DNA of 64,000 nucleotides, from the NCBI GenBank assembly GCA_965198095.1, contig OZ240239.1:62001-126000 (forward strand). Direction: 5' to 3'. Positions 16,666-25,615 of this stretch are shown here, one piece after another (the stretch's first letter is position 1; each line of letters opens with the position of its first letter). The position numbers and the translations under genes are program-made. The DNA is from CBDFJH01 sp965198095 (GTDB taxonomy: Bacteria > Latescibacterota > UBA2968 > GCA-2709665). A model generated the notes under the pieces. It ran no database searches. It saw only the letters and a program-made list of their open reading frames with translations, and had not been told where the DNA came from.

Positions 16666-18195
16666 CTAAACCTTAGGGATCTCCAGCGCGTAAAGCTTCG
16701 CGTTGTTCATCGCGAATCGGATCCTTGCGGGCAAACATCCCCCGATATCCGGGTTTCCTCTCCAGCTGATCGTATGCGCCAAGCTGTCACCCCGAAAGGT
16801 GTCGCAGTCTTCAACGGAAAATCCATCGATCACGTATCCGTTCACGTCCAACAGCTCGGCCGCGACGAACCCCTCGGCCGCATCCACGTTCACGACGAGG
16901 CGATTGCCGGGTGAAGCGAGGGGTTTGGTGAGGAGGGTCGGCGGATAGTTCTTTCCAGGCTGCTGAATCGCGCGTTCTTGCTTGTGTTTGTTCGGATAGG
17001 CATCGATCGACACGAAGCCGTCCAGGCGCAGCTTTGCCAGGCCGACATACCTGTTTTTTCCCAACGCATCGTGGAGCCCGTCTGTTCCCCTGTAGAAGAC
17101 CCAGTGTTCATCGCCGACTCGCACCGGGGCCTGAAACATCATCACCATGCCGCCCTCCCAGCTCCCTGCAGGCCCGGTCGGCATGAAGGGTCGGCTCCGT
17201 AGCCGCTTCCAACGGAAGCTGTCTCTGCTGTGGGCAAGCCAGACATCCATCGTATCGGGCGCGGTATGGTGAACATTCACGAAACCGAGGTAGATACGCT
17301 CGTAGCACATACCGCTCATGCCGTAGAAATCGGAATCGAACGGGTCGAGGTCGTCCTTTTCGATGATCGGCTCGGACATCGACCAGTGAACGAGATCGTT
17401 GCTTTGCATCCTGAGGAGGAACCGCTCGGTCCTGTGAACCAACATCGGCTTAGGGTAGGCGTTTCGGCAGAACCCCAGATACTTCCTGCTTAAAGGATCG
17501 TGCATCACGGAGAGGACTTCATCCCCACGGCTGTGGCTGAACGGCCCCGGGTCCGGCGTCCAATGGATGCCATCGGGCGAATGGTAGAGCATCGGATGCT
17601 GCAGCCCCTCTCTCGACCGCCTGGAGAGCCCGAGCTTGTAACGCCGGGACGGGTCGGCCTCTTCATCCTTCAACACAAACCCGCACCCCGATTCCAGAAC
17701 GATGTTTGTGTCCCTGCCTGCACCGTCTTTCACGACGCCGAGCGCCGGTCTCTCCCACCTGATCCCGTCGTGAGAGGTGGCATACAAGCAGCAGTATCGA
17801 TGCGGAGGGCTGGGCAGCTTCTTGCTGAGGTACCACATCTTCCAGAGCCCGTCGTCGTAGATCACCGCCGAAGCGGACGGCGCGTCATCCTCCCAGGGAT
17901 TGGCTTTCTCCATAATTGGGTTGCCGCCGAACCTCTCTGGCTGATTCACCGTTCGGGTCACGAACGCCGTCGCCCTCACGAGGTGCCCGGGCACGTCGCC
18001 TTCGATCCGGTCGACGCCCTCGCTCCAACCGTCCAGATCGGTCCTCGGACGTGATGGAGGCTGCACCCACCGGGCTGTTTCGGAAAGCCGAGGAGAGATC
18101 CACCGCGTGGTCTCAATAATGTGATCATCCACGAACAGCTGCTTTTGCGTCCCGATGTTTACGATCAGCTCTGAGCCTGGAACCTGTAACCTCAT
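16666..18195 (-). CDS. Propeller glycosidase-like protein, paralogue 4
   Basis: 509 aa, start at 18195 (MRLQVPGSEL); the in-frame ATG upstream would translate through the AAGGAGG ribosome site and is rejected. Family motifs are present: FVDDHIIETTRWISPR (residues ~21-36), DLDGWSEGVDRIEGDVPGHL, NPIMEKANPWEDDAP, MWYLS, then SHSRGDEVLSVMHDP and C-terminal FSVEDCDTFRGDSLAHTISW...NNAKLYALEIP. It is closest to paralogue 5 at 18476; both share an inserted KHKQERAIQQPGKN-type loop absent from paralogues 1-3. No signal peptide is seen. It lies just upstream of cassette 1 in transcriptional order. Confidence 0.75.
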   Translation of the reverse strand: MRLQVPGSELIVNIGTQKQLFVDDHIIETTRWISPRLSETARWVQPPSRPRTDLDGWSEGVDRIEGDVPGHLVRATAFVTRTVNQPERFGGNPIMEKANPWEDDAPSASAVIYDDGLWKMWYLSKKLPSPPHRYCCLYATSHDGIRWERPALGVVKDGAGRDTNIVLESGCGFVLKDEEADPSRRYKLGLSRRSREGLQHPMLYHSPDGIHWTPDPGPFSHSRGDEVLSVMHDPLSRKYLGFCRNAYPKPMLVHRTERFLLRMQSNDLVHWSMSEPIIEKDDLDPFDSDFYGMSGMCYERIYLGFVNVHHTAPDTMDVWLAHSRDSFRWKRLRSRPFMPTGPAGSWEGGMVMMFQAPVRVGDEHWVFYRGTDGLHDALGKNRYVGLAKLRLDGFVSIDAYPNKHKQERAIQQPGKNYPPTLLTKPLASPGNRLVVNVDAAEGFVAAELLDVNGYVIDGFSVEDCDTFRGDSLAHTISWRGNPDIGGCLPARIRFAMNNAKLYALEIPKV

Positions 18196-18475
18196 CGCTT
18201 CACACCTCCTTATCACCAATCACGTCGGAAACCGGCGACCGGGGTTCGGGTACCGGGGTTCGGGTACCGGGGTTCGGGATCTACAGAGGCGTGACATCAC
18301 TTACGTGATTTACGATCTCGATACCCTGCTCCATACCGTCAGGTCCTTGTCGCTCCTCACTTCCATACATCCCACAATCTCAGTCCTTACGTGCCCCGAT
18401 CCCCGTGTTCTGCCTTCCCGATCCCCGTGTTCTGCCTTCCCGATCCCCGTGTTCTGCCTTCCCGGTACCCGGTCC
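18196..18475. repeat. Repeat spacer between propellers 4 and 5
   Basis: It contains GGTTCGGGTACC repeats (18238-18278), a four-helix-bundle gene fragment (18281-18366) and three to four 22-bp minisatellite units (18392-18474) ending at the next stop codon. The same module in the same order lies at 20009-20272. Confidence 0.8.
18281..18366 (-). pseudogene. 5' fragment of a four-helix-bundle (S23/IVP-like) gene, copy 3
   Basis: From an ATG at 18366 the frame reads MEVRSDKDLTVW. One base is then missing, after which GIEIVNHVSDVT continues in the adjacent frame. It is nearly identical to copy 4. Together the two frames rebuild the same helix seen in copy 2. Confidence 0.5.
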
Positions 18476-20008
18476 TTAGCCTTCAGCAATCTGCAACGCA
18501 TAAAGCTTCGCGTTATTCATGGTGAACCGTACTCTAACGGGAAGCTGCTCTCCGATATCCGACCTCCCCTTCCAACTGAACGTATGCGTCAAGCTGTCAC
18601 CCTCAAAGGTGTCGCAGTCTTCAACGGAAAATCCATCGATCACGTATCCGTTCACGTCCAACAGCTCGGCCTCAATGAACCCTTCGGAGGCATCTACGTT
18701 CACGACGAGGCGATCGCCCGACGAATGGAGGGGTTTGGTGAGAAGGGTCGGCGGATAGTTCTTTCCGGGCTGTTGAATCGCACGTCTTTTCTTGTGTTCG
18801 TTCGGATAGGCATCGATCGACACGAAGCCGTCCAGGCGCAGCTTGGCCAGCCCGACATACCTGTTCTCTTTTTCAAACGCATCGTGAAGCGCGTCGGTCC
18901 CCCTGTAGTAGAACCAGAGTTCATCGTTTACCCGAACCGGCGCCTGAAAAATCTCAACCATGCCTCCTTCCCAACTCCCTTCGGGCCCCGTCGGCATGAT
19001 GGGCCGGCTCCGAAGCCGTTTCCAGCAGGAGCTGTCTCTGCTGTGGGCAAGCCATGCGTCCATGTTGTCGGCCGCGGTGTGGTGAACCCTCACGAAACCA
19101 AGGTACATGCCCTCGTAGTACATTCCCTCCATGCCATAGAAGTCGGAATCGAACGGATCGAGATCGTCCTTTTCGATGATAGGCTCGGACATGGACCAAT
19201 GAACCAGATCGTTGCTTTGCATTCTGAGGAGGAACCGCTCGGTCCTGTGAACCAACATCGGTTCGGGGTAAGCGTTTCGGCAGAACCCCAGGTACTTCTT
19301 GCTCACAGGATCATACATCACAGACAGGACTTCGTCTCCCCGGCTGTGGCTGAAAGGCCCCGGGTCCGGCGTCCAATGGATGCCATCGGGCGAATGGTAG
19401 AGCATCGGGTGCTGCAGCCCCTCGTTCGACCGCCTGGAGAGTCCGAGCTTGTAGCGCCGGGAGGCGTCGGCTTTCTCATCCTTCAAAACAAACCCGCACG
19501 CCGATTCCAGAACGATATTCGTGTCCCTGCCCGCGTCGTCTTTCACCACGCCCAGCGGAGATCTATCCCACCTGATCCCATCCCGAGAAGTGGCATACAA
19601 GGTGAAATATCGGAAGGGCGGACAGGGTCTCTTCAAGCTGAGGTACCACATCTTCCAGATCCCGCCGTCGTACATCACCGTGGAAGCGAACGGCGCGTCA
19701 TCTTCCCACGGATTGGCCTTCTCCATAATCGGATTGCCGCCGAACCTCTCTGGCTGATTCACCGTTCGGGTCACGAACGCCGTCGCCCTTACGAGGTGTC
19801 CGGGCACGTCGCCCTCAATGCGGTCGACGCCCTCGCTCCAACCGTCCAGATCGGTCCTCGGACGTGATGGAGGCTGCACCCACCGGGCTGTCTCGGAAAG
19901 CCGAGGAGAGATCCACCGCGTGGTCTCAATAATGTGATCATCCACGAACAGCTGCTTTTGCGTCCCGATGTTTACGATCAGCTCTGAACCTGGAATTTGA
20001 AGCCTCAT
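18476..20008 (-). CDS. Propeller glycosidase-like protein, paralogue 5
   Basis: 510 aa, start at 20008 (MRLQIPGSEL), AAGGAGG 8 bp upstream. It is highly similar to paralogue 4 throughout, including long stretches of near-identical DNA at the 5' end (19720-19990 versus 17910-18180), indicating recent duplication or gene conversion. It carries FVDDHIIETTRW, NPIMEKANPWEDDAPF, SNDLVHWSMSEPIIEKDDLDP and C-terminal NNAKLYALQIAEG. Likely an intracellular glycan-active enzyme of the five-bladed-propeller superfamily; substrate unknown. Confidence 0.75.
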   Translation of the reverse strand: MRLQIPGSELIVNIGTQKQLFVDDHIIETTRWISPRLSETARWVQPPSRPRTDLDGWSEGVDRIEGDVPGHLVRATAFVTRTVNQPERFGGNPIMEKANPWEDDAPFASTVMYDGGIWKMWYLSLKRPCPPFRYFTLYATSRDGIRWDRSPLGVVKDDAGRDTNIVLESACGFVLKDEKADASRRYKLGLSRRSNEGLQHPMLYHSPDGIHWTPDPGPFSHSRGDEVLSVMYDPVSKKYLGFCRNAYPEPMLVHRTERFLLRMQSNDLVHWSMSEPIIEKDDLDPFDSDFYGMEGMYYEGMYLGFVRVHHTAADNMDAWLAHSRDSSCWKRLRSRPIMPTGPEGSWEGGMVEIFQAPVRVNDELWFYYRGTDALHDAFEKENRYVGLAKLRLDGFVSIDAYPNEHKKRRAIQQPGKNYPPTLLTKPLHSSGDRLVVNVDASEGFIEAELLDVNGYVIDGFSVEDCDTFEGDSLTHTFSWKGRSDIGEQLPVRVRFTMNNAKLYALQIAEG

Positions 20009-20272
20009 GGCACTATCCCTCCTTATCACCAGAACCGTGTGATCTGTTACCGGATCTCGGGTACCGGGTACCGGGGTTCGGGTACCGGGGTTCGGGATCT
20101 ACAGAGGCGTGACATCACTTACGTGATTTACGATCTCGATACCCTGCTCCATACCGTCAGGTCCTTGTCGCTCCTCACTTCCATACATCCCACAATCTCA
20201 GTCCTTACGTGCCCCGGTACCCGTGTTCTGCCTTCCCGGTACCCGTGTTTTGCTTTCCCGGTACCCGGTCTT
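20009..20272. repeat. Repeat spacer between propeller 5 and transporter A
   Basis: Same composite module as 18196-18475: GGTTCGGGTACC repeats (20055-20098), a four-helix-bundle fragment (20099-20183) and minisatellite units (20215-20271) reaching the stop codon at 20273. Confidence 0.8.
20099..20183 (-). pseudogene. 5' fragment of a four-helix-bundle (S23/IVP-like) gene, copy 4
   Basis: Near-identical to copy 3, with the same one-base deletion after DLTVW and the same stop after DVTPL in the second frame. The shared lesion shows that the two copies duplicated after the fragment had already decayed. Confidence 0.5.
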
Positions 20273-22267
20273 TTATCTGAAGATCCCCCCATGCATGGTC
20301 CCGTAGCCCCTAACGTACGGAAACCAGATGATGTCCACAACCGTAGAGACGCCGAGTCCGACCAGATAGCCTACCACCATCCCGTACCAAAAGGGCCTCG
20401 AGCGGCGATAGAGGGCCACGCCCCCGAATCGAATGATTACGTATTTGGGCAGCCAGACCAGGAATACGCTGAATCCCAGGTTATTCGGAAACGCAAGTGC
20501 GACGGGATGGATCGGCCACGACGCGAACCGCGATCCCAGAAAGCTCAGCAGACCCGCTTCCATCCCTCCGATCATCCAGACCCCCACCTTTTGGGGATCG
20601 AAAACCTCCGGGCTGGTCCCTTCGATGTCGGGTACCAGGCCCAACAAGTGGTGTCCAACGCTGCTGGAGCTGAGGTTCATCGCGCCCTCTGTGTAGCTGA
20701 GTTCGATATGCGCCCAGCTCTGGGCGATATAGCCCGTCAGCAGGGCAGCGGGCAGAGCCCCCCACACCAGCACATGCCGCCGAAGCGCGTTTCCGATGAG
20801 GCGGAAGAAATGAACGATGGCCGGGATCGCGAGCGGCCGGGCATAACCGCCCGCAAGGCCGCTCGAATCCCCGATCACAAGCCCCACGAGATGACGGGGC
20901 GAGAAGTGTAGGGTCCCCGCAATGGACCTCAGAATTTTCCAACCCGTCCTGCCGGGAACCCGCAGCCAGAGGAAGCCGGTCGCTGCCGCATATTTGGCCA
21001 GCCCGAAATAGACCACGAAGTAGAGCGCGAGTTGCAGGAGCGCAACGTGCGGGCTGAAGCCGACTGACACAAGCCAGCCCAACACGAAGCAGGTCGCCCA
21101 CAGAAATCCGAGCCAGGCCGTGCGGTAGGAGACCGGTAGACCGTCATCGCGCTCGGGTTCTTTAAATGCCTTTCGGAACGACGCCTTCAGGTGACCCCGA
21201 GCCACCCAGACCGACCAGGCCACCAGGAAGACCAGCGCACCGTGGGCCTCCAGCATCAGAATCTCCCTCGGTTCGGCGGACTGTCCCTCAAGACCCACCG
21301 TAAACCCGATCCGGTTCATCATCCCCGTCTTGAAAATGCTCAGGATATATAAGACCCAGAAGCTGAACAGGATGTTGAGCGGACAGTGGTAGGCCAGTCC
21401 CATAAACAACGGATGCAAGAACAGATTGAACGGCGGGAAGTACTGGCCGAGATGAATGGCCTTTAACCCCCCAATGCCACCCCCGGGATCATACAGCGTG
21501 ATCCTGGGCATGTCGAGGATGAAGTATCCGGCGATGTTCCAGAAGATCACGCCGGCTACGGAGGCAAACCCCGCCCAGAAGACCGGGGTCTTGAATGCGT
21601 CCGGCACCCGACTGCCTTCAGACGTCTCGAGCAACTCAACGGGAAACGCGGACAGCGGGAAGTTGAGACGCTCGTTTTCAGACCACTGCCTGTAGAAGAG
21701 CACGCTGGCGAAGAACCCCGCCATCACGATGGACACCGTCCCCGAAAACCACCAGAAGATCGGCCTGATCCAGGGCATCCAGGGGATCGACTCACCTGGC
21801 CGCACTCCCAGGTAGTACTGCTCTACCGCCGGATCCCCTTGCTCAAAGTAGAGAAAACTGGGCAGGTGCGGCCCGACGATCTCCCAGAACCGGTCTTCCG
21901 GGGTGGAGAAATAGACCGGAGCCGCGATCTGCCTGAACAAACTGCCGATAAATCCGATCCCCGGCAGCGTCCCCACCAGCCACGTCATCCCGAAGATGGT
22001 CAGCACTTCGGTGCGCGAGAGCGCCCGGCGCGGGAAAAGGAATTTCAGCAGGATGTAGATGCCAGTCCAGACCACAAGCATGAGCAGCGCCGTGGTAGGC
22101 ATGTACGTCCTCACCAGCCCCCGGCCGTAGTTCTCCGCGAACAGGCACATACCCACAACCGACACCAGACCGAGCAAGAAGGCCCGGCCCGTTACCCGCT
22201 CCTGAGGCCGCCCTGCATCGGTGACGGCCTGGGGTTGAACGTCCTTACGTGCGATGTCCGATTCCAC
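20273..22267 (-). CDS. Multi-span membrane protein, DUF6785-type putative transporter A
   Basis: 664 aa. A GTG at 22267 (VESDIARKD) is chosen: AAAGGG lies just upstream and the paralogue at 33593 starts at the same place (MESSVAYG). The upstream frame only reads repeats. About a dozen hydrophobic helices are visible. Family signatures are RAFLLGLVSVVGMCLFAENY, GRGLVR, GTLPGIG, AYHCPLNILFSFWV, SVWVARGHLK, AKYAAATGF, GGVALYRRSRPFWYG and a final VDIIWFPYVRGYG. I associate these with DUF6784/DUF6785; the function is unknown, and transport of an oligosaccharide or amino-acid derivative is inferred from topology and from position between glycan-utilisation genes. Confidence 0.7.
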   Translation of the reverse strand: MESDIARKDVQPQAVTDAGRPQERVTGRAFLLGLVSVVGMCLFAENYGRGLVRTYMPTTALLMLVVWTGIYILLKFLFPRRALSRTEVLTIFGMTWLVGTLPGIGFIGSLFRQIAAPVYFSTPEDRFWEIVGPHLPSFLYFEQGDPAVEQYYLGVRPGESIPWMPWIRPIFWWFSGTVSIVMAGFFASVLFYRQWSENERLNFPLSAFPVELLETSEGSRVPDAFKTPVFWAGFASVAGVIFWNIAGYFILDMPRITLYDPGGGIGGLKAIHLGQYFPPFNLFLHPLFMGLAYHCPLNILFSFWVLYILSIFKTGMMNRIGFTVGLEGQSAEPREILMLEAHGALVFLVAWSVWVARGHLKASFRKAFKEPERDDGLPVSYRTAWLGFLWATCFVLGWLVSVGFSPHVALLQLALYFVVYFGLAKYAAATGFLWLRVPGRTGWKILRSIAGTLHFSPRHLVGLVIGDSSGLAGGYARPLAIPAIVHFFRLIGNALRRHVLVWGALPAALLTGYIAQSWAHIELSYTEGAMNLSSSSVGHHLLGLVPDIEGTSPEVFDPQKVGVWMIGGMEAGLLSFLGSRFASWPIHPVALAFPNNLGFSVFLVWLPKYVIIRFGGVALYRRSRPFWYGMVVGYLVGLGVSTVVDIIWFPYVRGYGTMHGGIFR

Positions 22268-22307
22268 TCCACCCTTTAAGTCCGGGTACCAGGTACAGTG
22301 AAAGTTC

Positions 22308-22340
22308 GCCGCCCGGAGGCGGCTACTACCAGATGAATGG
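22308..22340. repeat. Single REP-like hairpin, GCCGCC stem variant
   Basis: GCCGCCCGGAGGCGGC followed by TACTACCAGATGAATGG. It has the same loop (CGGA) and the same ACCAGATGAATG tail as the copies at 40477-40510, but different stem bases. Confidence 0.7.
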
Positions 22341-22402
22341 CTGCGTTCTATCCGGCCGGTTTCCGATCCACGATTCACGATCAACGGTGTTACTGTACGC
22401 GG

Positions 22403-22435
22403 TACCCGTGTTTTGCTTTCCCGGTACCCGGTCTT
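22403..22435. repeat. GGTACC minisatellite fragment, about 1.5 units
   Basis: GGTACCCGTGTTTTGCTTTC and GGTACCCGGTC lie directly before the stop codon of the next gene, as in the other spacers. Confidence 0.7.
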
Positions 22436-22436
22436 C

Positions 22437-24422
22437 TCACCAGCTGTGCACCTTGTGTCCGTGGCCGGGGAACCAGACGATGTCGATCAGGAAACACCAG
22501 ACGACCCCGAACGTGTAGCCCGCGAGCAGGCCCAAAAAGATCGGCGTGGCCCGCCGGTAAAGCGTCATCCCGCCGAAGCGCATCAGAATCGACTTGAAGA
22601 CCCAGGCGAGGAACACAGGCACGACGATCGACTTCGAGTTGTCGGAAGCCGAGATCGTGAAGCCGATCGGATGGATCGACCACCAGTTGAATCGATACCG
22701 GAGAAAGGTCAACAGGCCCATCAACGCGGCACCGATGCCGAAAAACATCATCCGTTTCAGTTGGGGCGGCTGCGGGGTCCTCATCTGTGCAAGCGTGGAG
22801 GAAAAGACCCCTTTGGGGTTGCCTGTGTGGAACCGTCGGTAGTTGAAGCCCCCATATTCGTGACCTAGGTGGAGGGTGAACCATACCGAAGTGGCCAGTC
22901 CTGCCAACGCGCCCAGACAAACCCAGAGGACCAGCATCCGGTTCCGTCGAATCAGGTCGCCCAGCTTCACGGACTGCGCCATGGCCGGCGTGAACAGGCC
23001 CCGGATGTAGTCGACCAGCGAGTAGGAAAGCAGCATCGAGGTCAAAGTGGCGCCCGACATCACCTCGGTCCCTCGCAGGTCCATCACAAACGACTGCGCC
23101 GTGATGGAGGCCTGCGTGGTGACCAGGCCCGCCTCGGAGACCACGCGGGCCATCCCGATGTAGATGATCCCGGTGCCTGCCACGAAGAGCAGCGCCGTGA
23201 CGACATCCATCCCGGACCGGTGGATCAAGAACAGGATGTAGGCCAGGCTCACGAGCAAACCGAAAACGGCAGTCCGATACGAAAGAATTTCCTGCCGATC
23301 GTCTACAGGATGGCGAGAATTCAGCGCCTTCAGGAAGACGTCCTTCAGGTGGCTCCGGGCCACCCACAGCCGCCACACGACCAGACAGGCCAACGCACCA
23401 AAACATTGCCAGGCCTGGATCTCCTGATCCGCCGTGAAAGAGTCTGTAGACTGCTCGATCTGATATCCCAGTCGGTTGAAGATGTCTCCCTCGACCACGT
23501 GAACCAAGAAGAAAAACCAGACGCTGAAAAGAACCTCCAAGCTGGAAAAAAAGGCAAACCCGAGCGTGTAGAACTGTAAGGGCTGAAGGATGAGCGCCGG
23601 AGAATACTGCGTGAATCGTAACAGGCCGCCAGAAGGAATGACCGTGATGTCGGGAATCGCGGGCAGAAACCAGGAGAGCGACTTCCACGCGAACAGGCCG
23701 AACACCAGAACGGCCGGCCCCAAAAACAGTTTGCTCTGCATGAATCCGGGCAGGAGGCGCTCTGAATTGGCATCCGCGGCCATCTCGACCGGCACCGCCA
23801 CAAGCGGATAGGCGAGTTTCTCGTGCTCGACCCACTGCTTGCGCAAGATCACCATCAGACAGGCGATACCGACCAAAATCGCCGCGATCAGACTTCCCCA
23901 CCACGCAAGCGGGATCAGCCAAGCCCCCCACGGGGCCGGAACCCCGGGGGGAAGCCCCTCGTAGAACAGACGAAGCGCCTCACGATCGGTCGGAACCATC
24001 CAGGGGCCGAGGTGCGGGTGATAGAAATCAGCCCACCCGTTTTCGGGCGTCGCAAAGTAGTAGGGGGAGGAGATAATACCGACAAAAAAACCGGTGATGC
24101 CCGAGCCGGGCACCACCGAACCGACGATCCCGATGGCCACGATCGTCAGAAGCTCCGACGGGGAGAACGCCAGTCGCCGACGAATGACCTTGAGCAGAGG
24201 GTTCACAGCGCCGACGAGGACAACAAACGGGGCCAGCAGCGTGAGCTGAAAATAGCTCAGGTTGAACCGGCTGGAAATGATGACCGCGCCGGCATAGGTC
24301 ACCCAGAGGTTCGTGAGCACCACGATCCCGAGCCCCAGGGCCACCGCGCGGGACGTCATGCCCCGCTCCGAGAGATCGTCTGAGTCTGTTTCAGGCGGAA
24401 GGTTTAGATGGGGTTGCAACAT
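22437..24422 (-). CDS. Multi-span membrane protein, divergent DUF6785-type putative transporter B
   Basis: 661 aa, ATG at 24422; no strong ribosome site is seen. It has the same length and overall helix pattern as transporter A but is clearly divergent: VTYAGAVIISSRFNLSYFQL, FSPSELLTIVAIGIVGSVVP, KQWVEHEKLAYPL, ARVVSEAGLVTTQASITAQS, and WWSIHPIGF with MRFGGMTLYRRATPIFLG near the C-terminus, matching the IHP and GG-x-x-LYRR family motifs. It forms a pair with transporter A (169-bp gap holding one REP-like hairpin and a GGTACC fragment) and follows the terminator of cassette 2. The role is inferred as uptake; the family is uncharacterised to my knowledge. Confidence 0.65.
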   Translation of the reverse strand: MLQPHLNLPPETDSDDLSERGMTSRAVALGLGIVVLTNLWVTYAGAVIISSRFNLSYFQLTLLAPFVVLVGAVNPLLKVIRRRLAFSPSELLTIVAIGIVGSVVPGSGITGFFVGIISSPYYFATPENGWADFYHPHLGPWMVPTDREALRLFYEGLPPGVPAPWGAWLIPLAWWGSLIAAILVGIACLMVILRKQWVEHEKLAYPLVAVPVEMAADANSERLLPGFMQSKLFLGPAVLVFGLFAWKSLSWFLPAIPDITVIPSGGLLRFTQYSPALILQPLQFYTLGFAFFSSLEVLFSVWFFFLVHVVEGDIFNRLGYQIEQSTDSFTADQEIQAWQCFGALACLVVWRLWVARSHLKDVFLKALNSRHPVDDRQEILSYRTAVFGLLVSLAYILFLIHRSGMDVVTALLFVAGTGIIYIGMARVVSEAGLVTTQASITAQSFVMDLRGTEVMSGATLTSMLLSYSLVDYIRGLFTPAMAQSVKLGDLIRRNRMLVLWVCLGALAGLATSVWFTLHLGHEYGGFNYRRFHTGNPKGVFSSTLAQMRTPQPPQLKRMMFFGIGAALMGLLTFLRYRFNWWSIHPIGFTISASDNSKSIVVPVFLAWVFKSILMRFGGMTLYRRATPIFLGLLAGYTFGVVWCFLIDIVWFPGHGHKVHSW

Positions 24423-24497
24423 CGTGACCGACGAGACTTTCGGCAGATGATTCGACGCCGCGGGCAGATTCGCACTGCTACGAGTCGCCCAGCAAAC

Positions 24498-24526
24498 AGC
24501 CGCCTGGAGACACGCTCCAGGCGGCT
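24498..24526 (-). terminator. Terminator hairpin after cassette 2
   Basis: A 12-bp stem (AGCCGCCTGGAG / CTCCAGGCGGCT) with a 5-nt loop, followed on the minus strand by GTTTGCT. It is homologous in place and partly in sequence to 9481-9516; both are flanked by a GGTGACGCGCC motif on the gene side. Confidence 0.65.
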
Positions 24527-24577
24527 TTGTAACTGGTGACGCGCCTGGCCTCTCTCCGCGCGCCCTTCGTCGCTAGA

Positions 24578-25582
24578 TTAGAAAGACCCGCTCACCGTCA
24601 TCCGGACTGGGTTGTGGTCGAGCAGTGCGTCCAGTTCCGAGTAAGAGACGTCGGCCATAATACTTCGGCCGCCGAAGGTCCCCCTGAACCCGGCGCCCAC
24701 ACTCCAGCTTTGCGCGTCGTAGCGAAACTGATTCCCCGCCCGCAGAGCGAGCATGTCCCTCAGCCAGAGCTCTGCGCCCAAGTGATAACGCTCGTTGGAA
24801 TCGACGTGGTAGGCGCCCTCGAAGGCCAGGGTGAGGGAGACCGGGTCGCCGAGGTTACCTACGACCTCTCCTGATATCCCCACATTGAAGACCGAAGGCA
24901 TGGGCGACTCGACGAAGTCTATCGCGCTGACGTTCTTACCCAGGTTCTTGATCCCCATGCCGATCCGGAGGCTCTCGAACCCGGTCTGCATCACCGTGCC
25001 CGCGCTCAGCAGCCAGGCGCTGATCTCTTCCTCCAAACCCAGCTTGGACTTCACGTAGCGGAGCTGGATGCCCGCGGACATCTTGTCGGTCATTCGATAG
25101 GCATAGGCGAACCCGATGCCCGTGTCGCCGAAGTCCAGCATCTGGCCCGTGCCATCCGGGTTGAGCGGAGTGGTCTGCTCCACGTCGGGGAACTTGAGGT
25201 TCAGCACCGAGATGCCCAACACACCGTAGGTGGTGTTGATCGCGACCGCCCCCGAGTAGTAGTCCGTGTTTCCGAACCACTGGCTGTAGCCGAAGGCCCA
25301 TCCGACCCGCTCGATCGAGGCGATGCCGGCCGGGTTGTAGAAAATGGCGTCCATCCCGTCGGCCACCGCCGTGTAGGCCCCCCCCATTCCGGCCAACCGC
25401 GCCGTGGGCGCGATCTTCAGGAAGTGGAACGCGGTCGGCAGCTGCCTGTTGAATCGCTCACGGTCCTCCACGAATTCGGACGAGACCGTCCCCGCGCCCT
25501 CGATGGGGAGCTGTGCCGACGCCGGGCGAGCCACAGCCGCAGCAAACGCCAGGAACGCGAGACTGCTTAATATCCATTTCAT
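24578..25582 (-). CDS. PorV/PorQ-like outer-membrane protein, cassette 2
   Basis: 334 aa, ATG at 25582 with AAAGGAAG upstream. Signal peptide to about ASA-Q (residue 23). It is close to the cassette 1 homologue throughout: FHFLKIAPTARLAGMGGAYT, DGMDAIFYNPAGIASIERVG, KMSAGIQLRYVKSKLGLEEE, GMGIKNLGKN, GNLGDPVSLTLAFEGAYHVD, ending in a terminal Phe (MTVSGSF). An outer-membrane barrel with the same inferred role of presenting or holding the co-encoded secreted protein. It starts 33 bp after the stop of that gene and is the last gene before a terminator hairpin. Confidence 0.8.
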   Translation of the reverse strand: MKWILSSLAFLAFAAAVARPASAQLPIEGAGTVSSEFVEDRERFNRQLPTAFHFLKIAPTARLAGMGGAYTAVADGMDAIFYNPAGIASIERVGWAFGYSQWFGNTDYYSGAVAINTTYGVLGISVLNLKFPDVEQTTPLNPDGTGQMLDFGDTGIGFAYAYRMTDKMSAGIQLRYVKSKLGLEEEISAWLLSAGTVMQTGFESLRIGMGIKNLGKNVSAIDFVESPMPSVFNVGISGEVVGNLGDPVSLTLAFEGAYHVDSNERYHLGAELWLRDMLALRAGNQFRYDAQSWSVGAGFRGTFGGRSIMADVSYSELDALLDHNPVRMTVSGSF

Positions 25583-25615
25583 GGCGTATCTTCCTTTGTT
25601 AAAAGCGTTCAGTTC

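Noticed and set aside
22390..23931. 513-aa minus-strand frame
   Set aside because: Out-of-frame shadow of transporter B; Arg/Gly-rich and without membrane helices.
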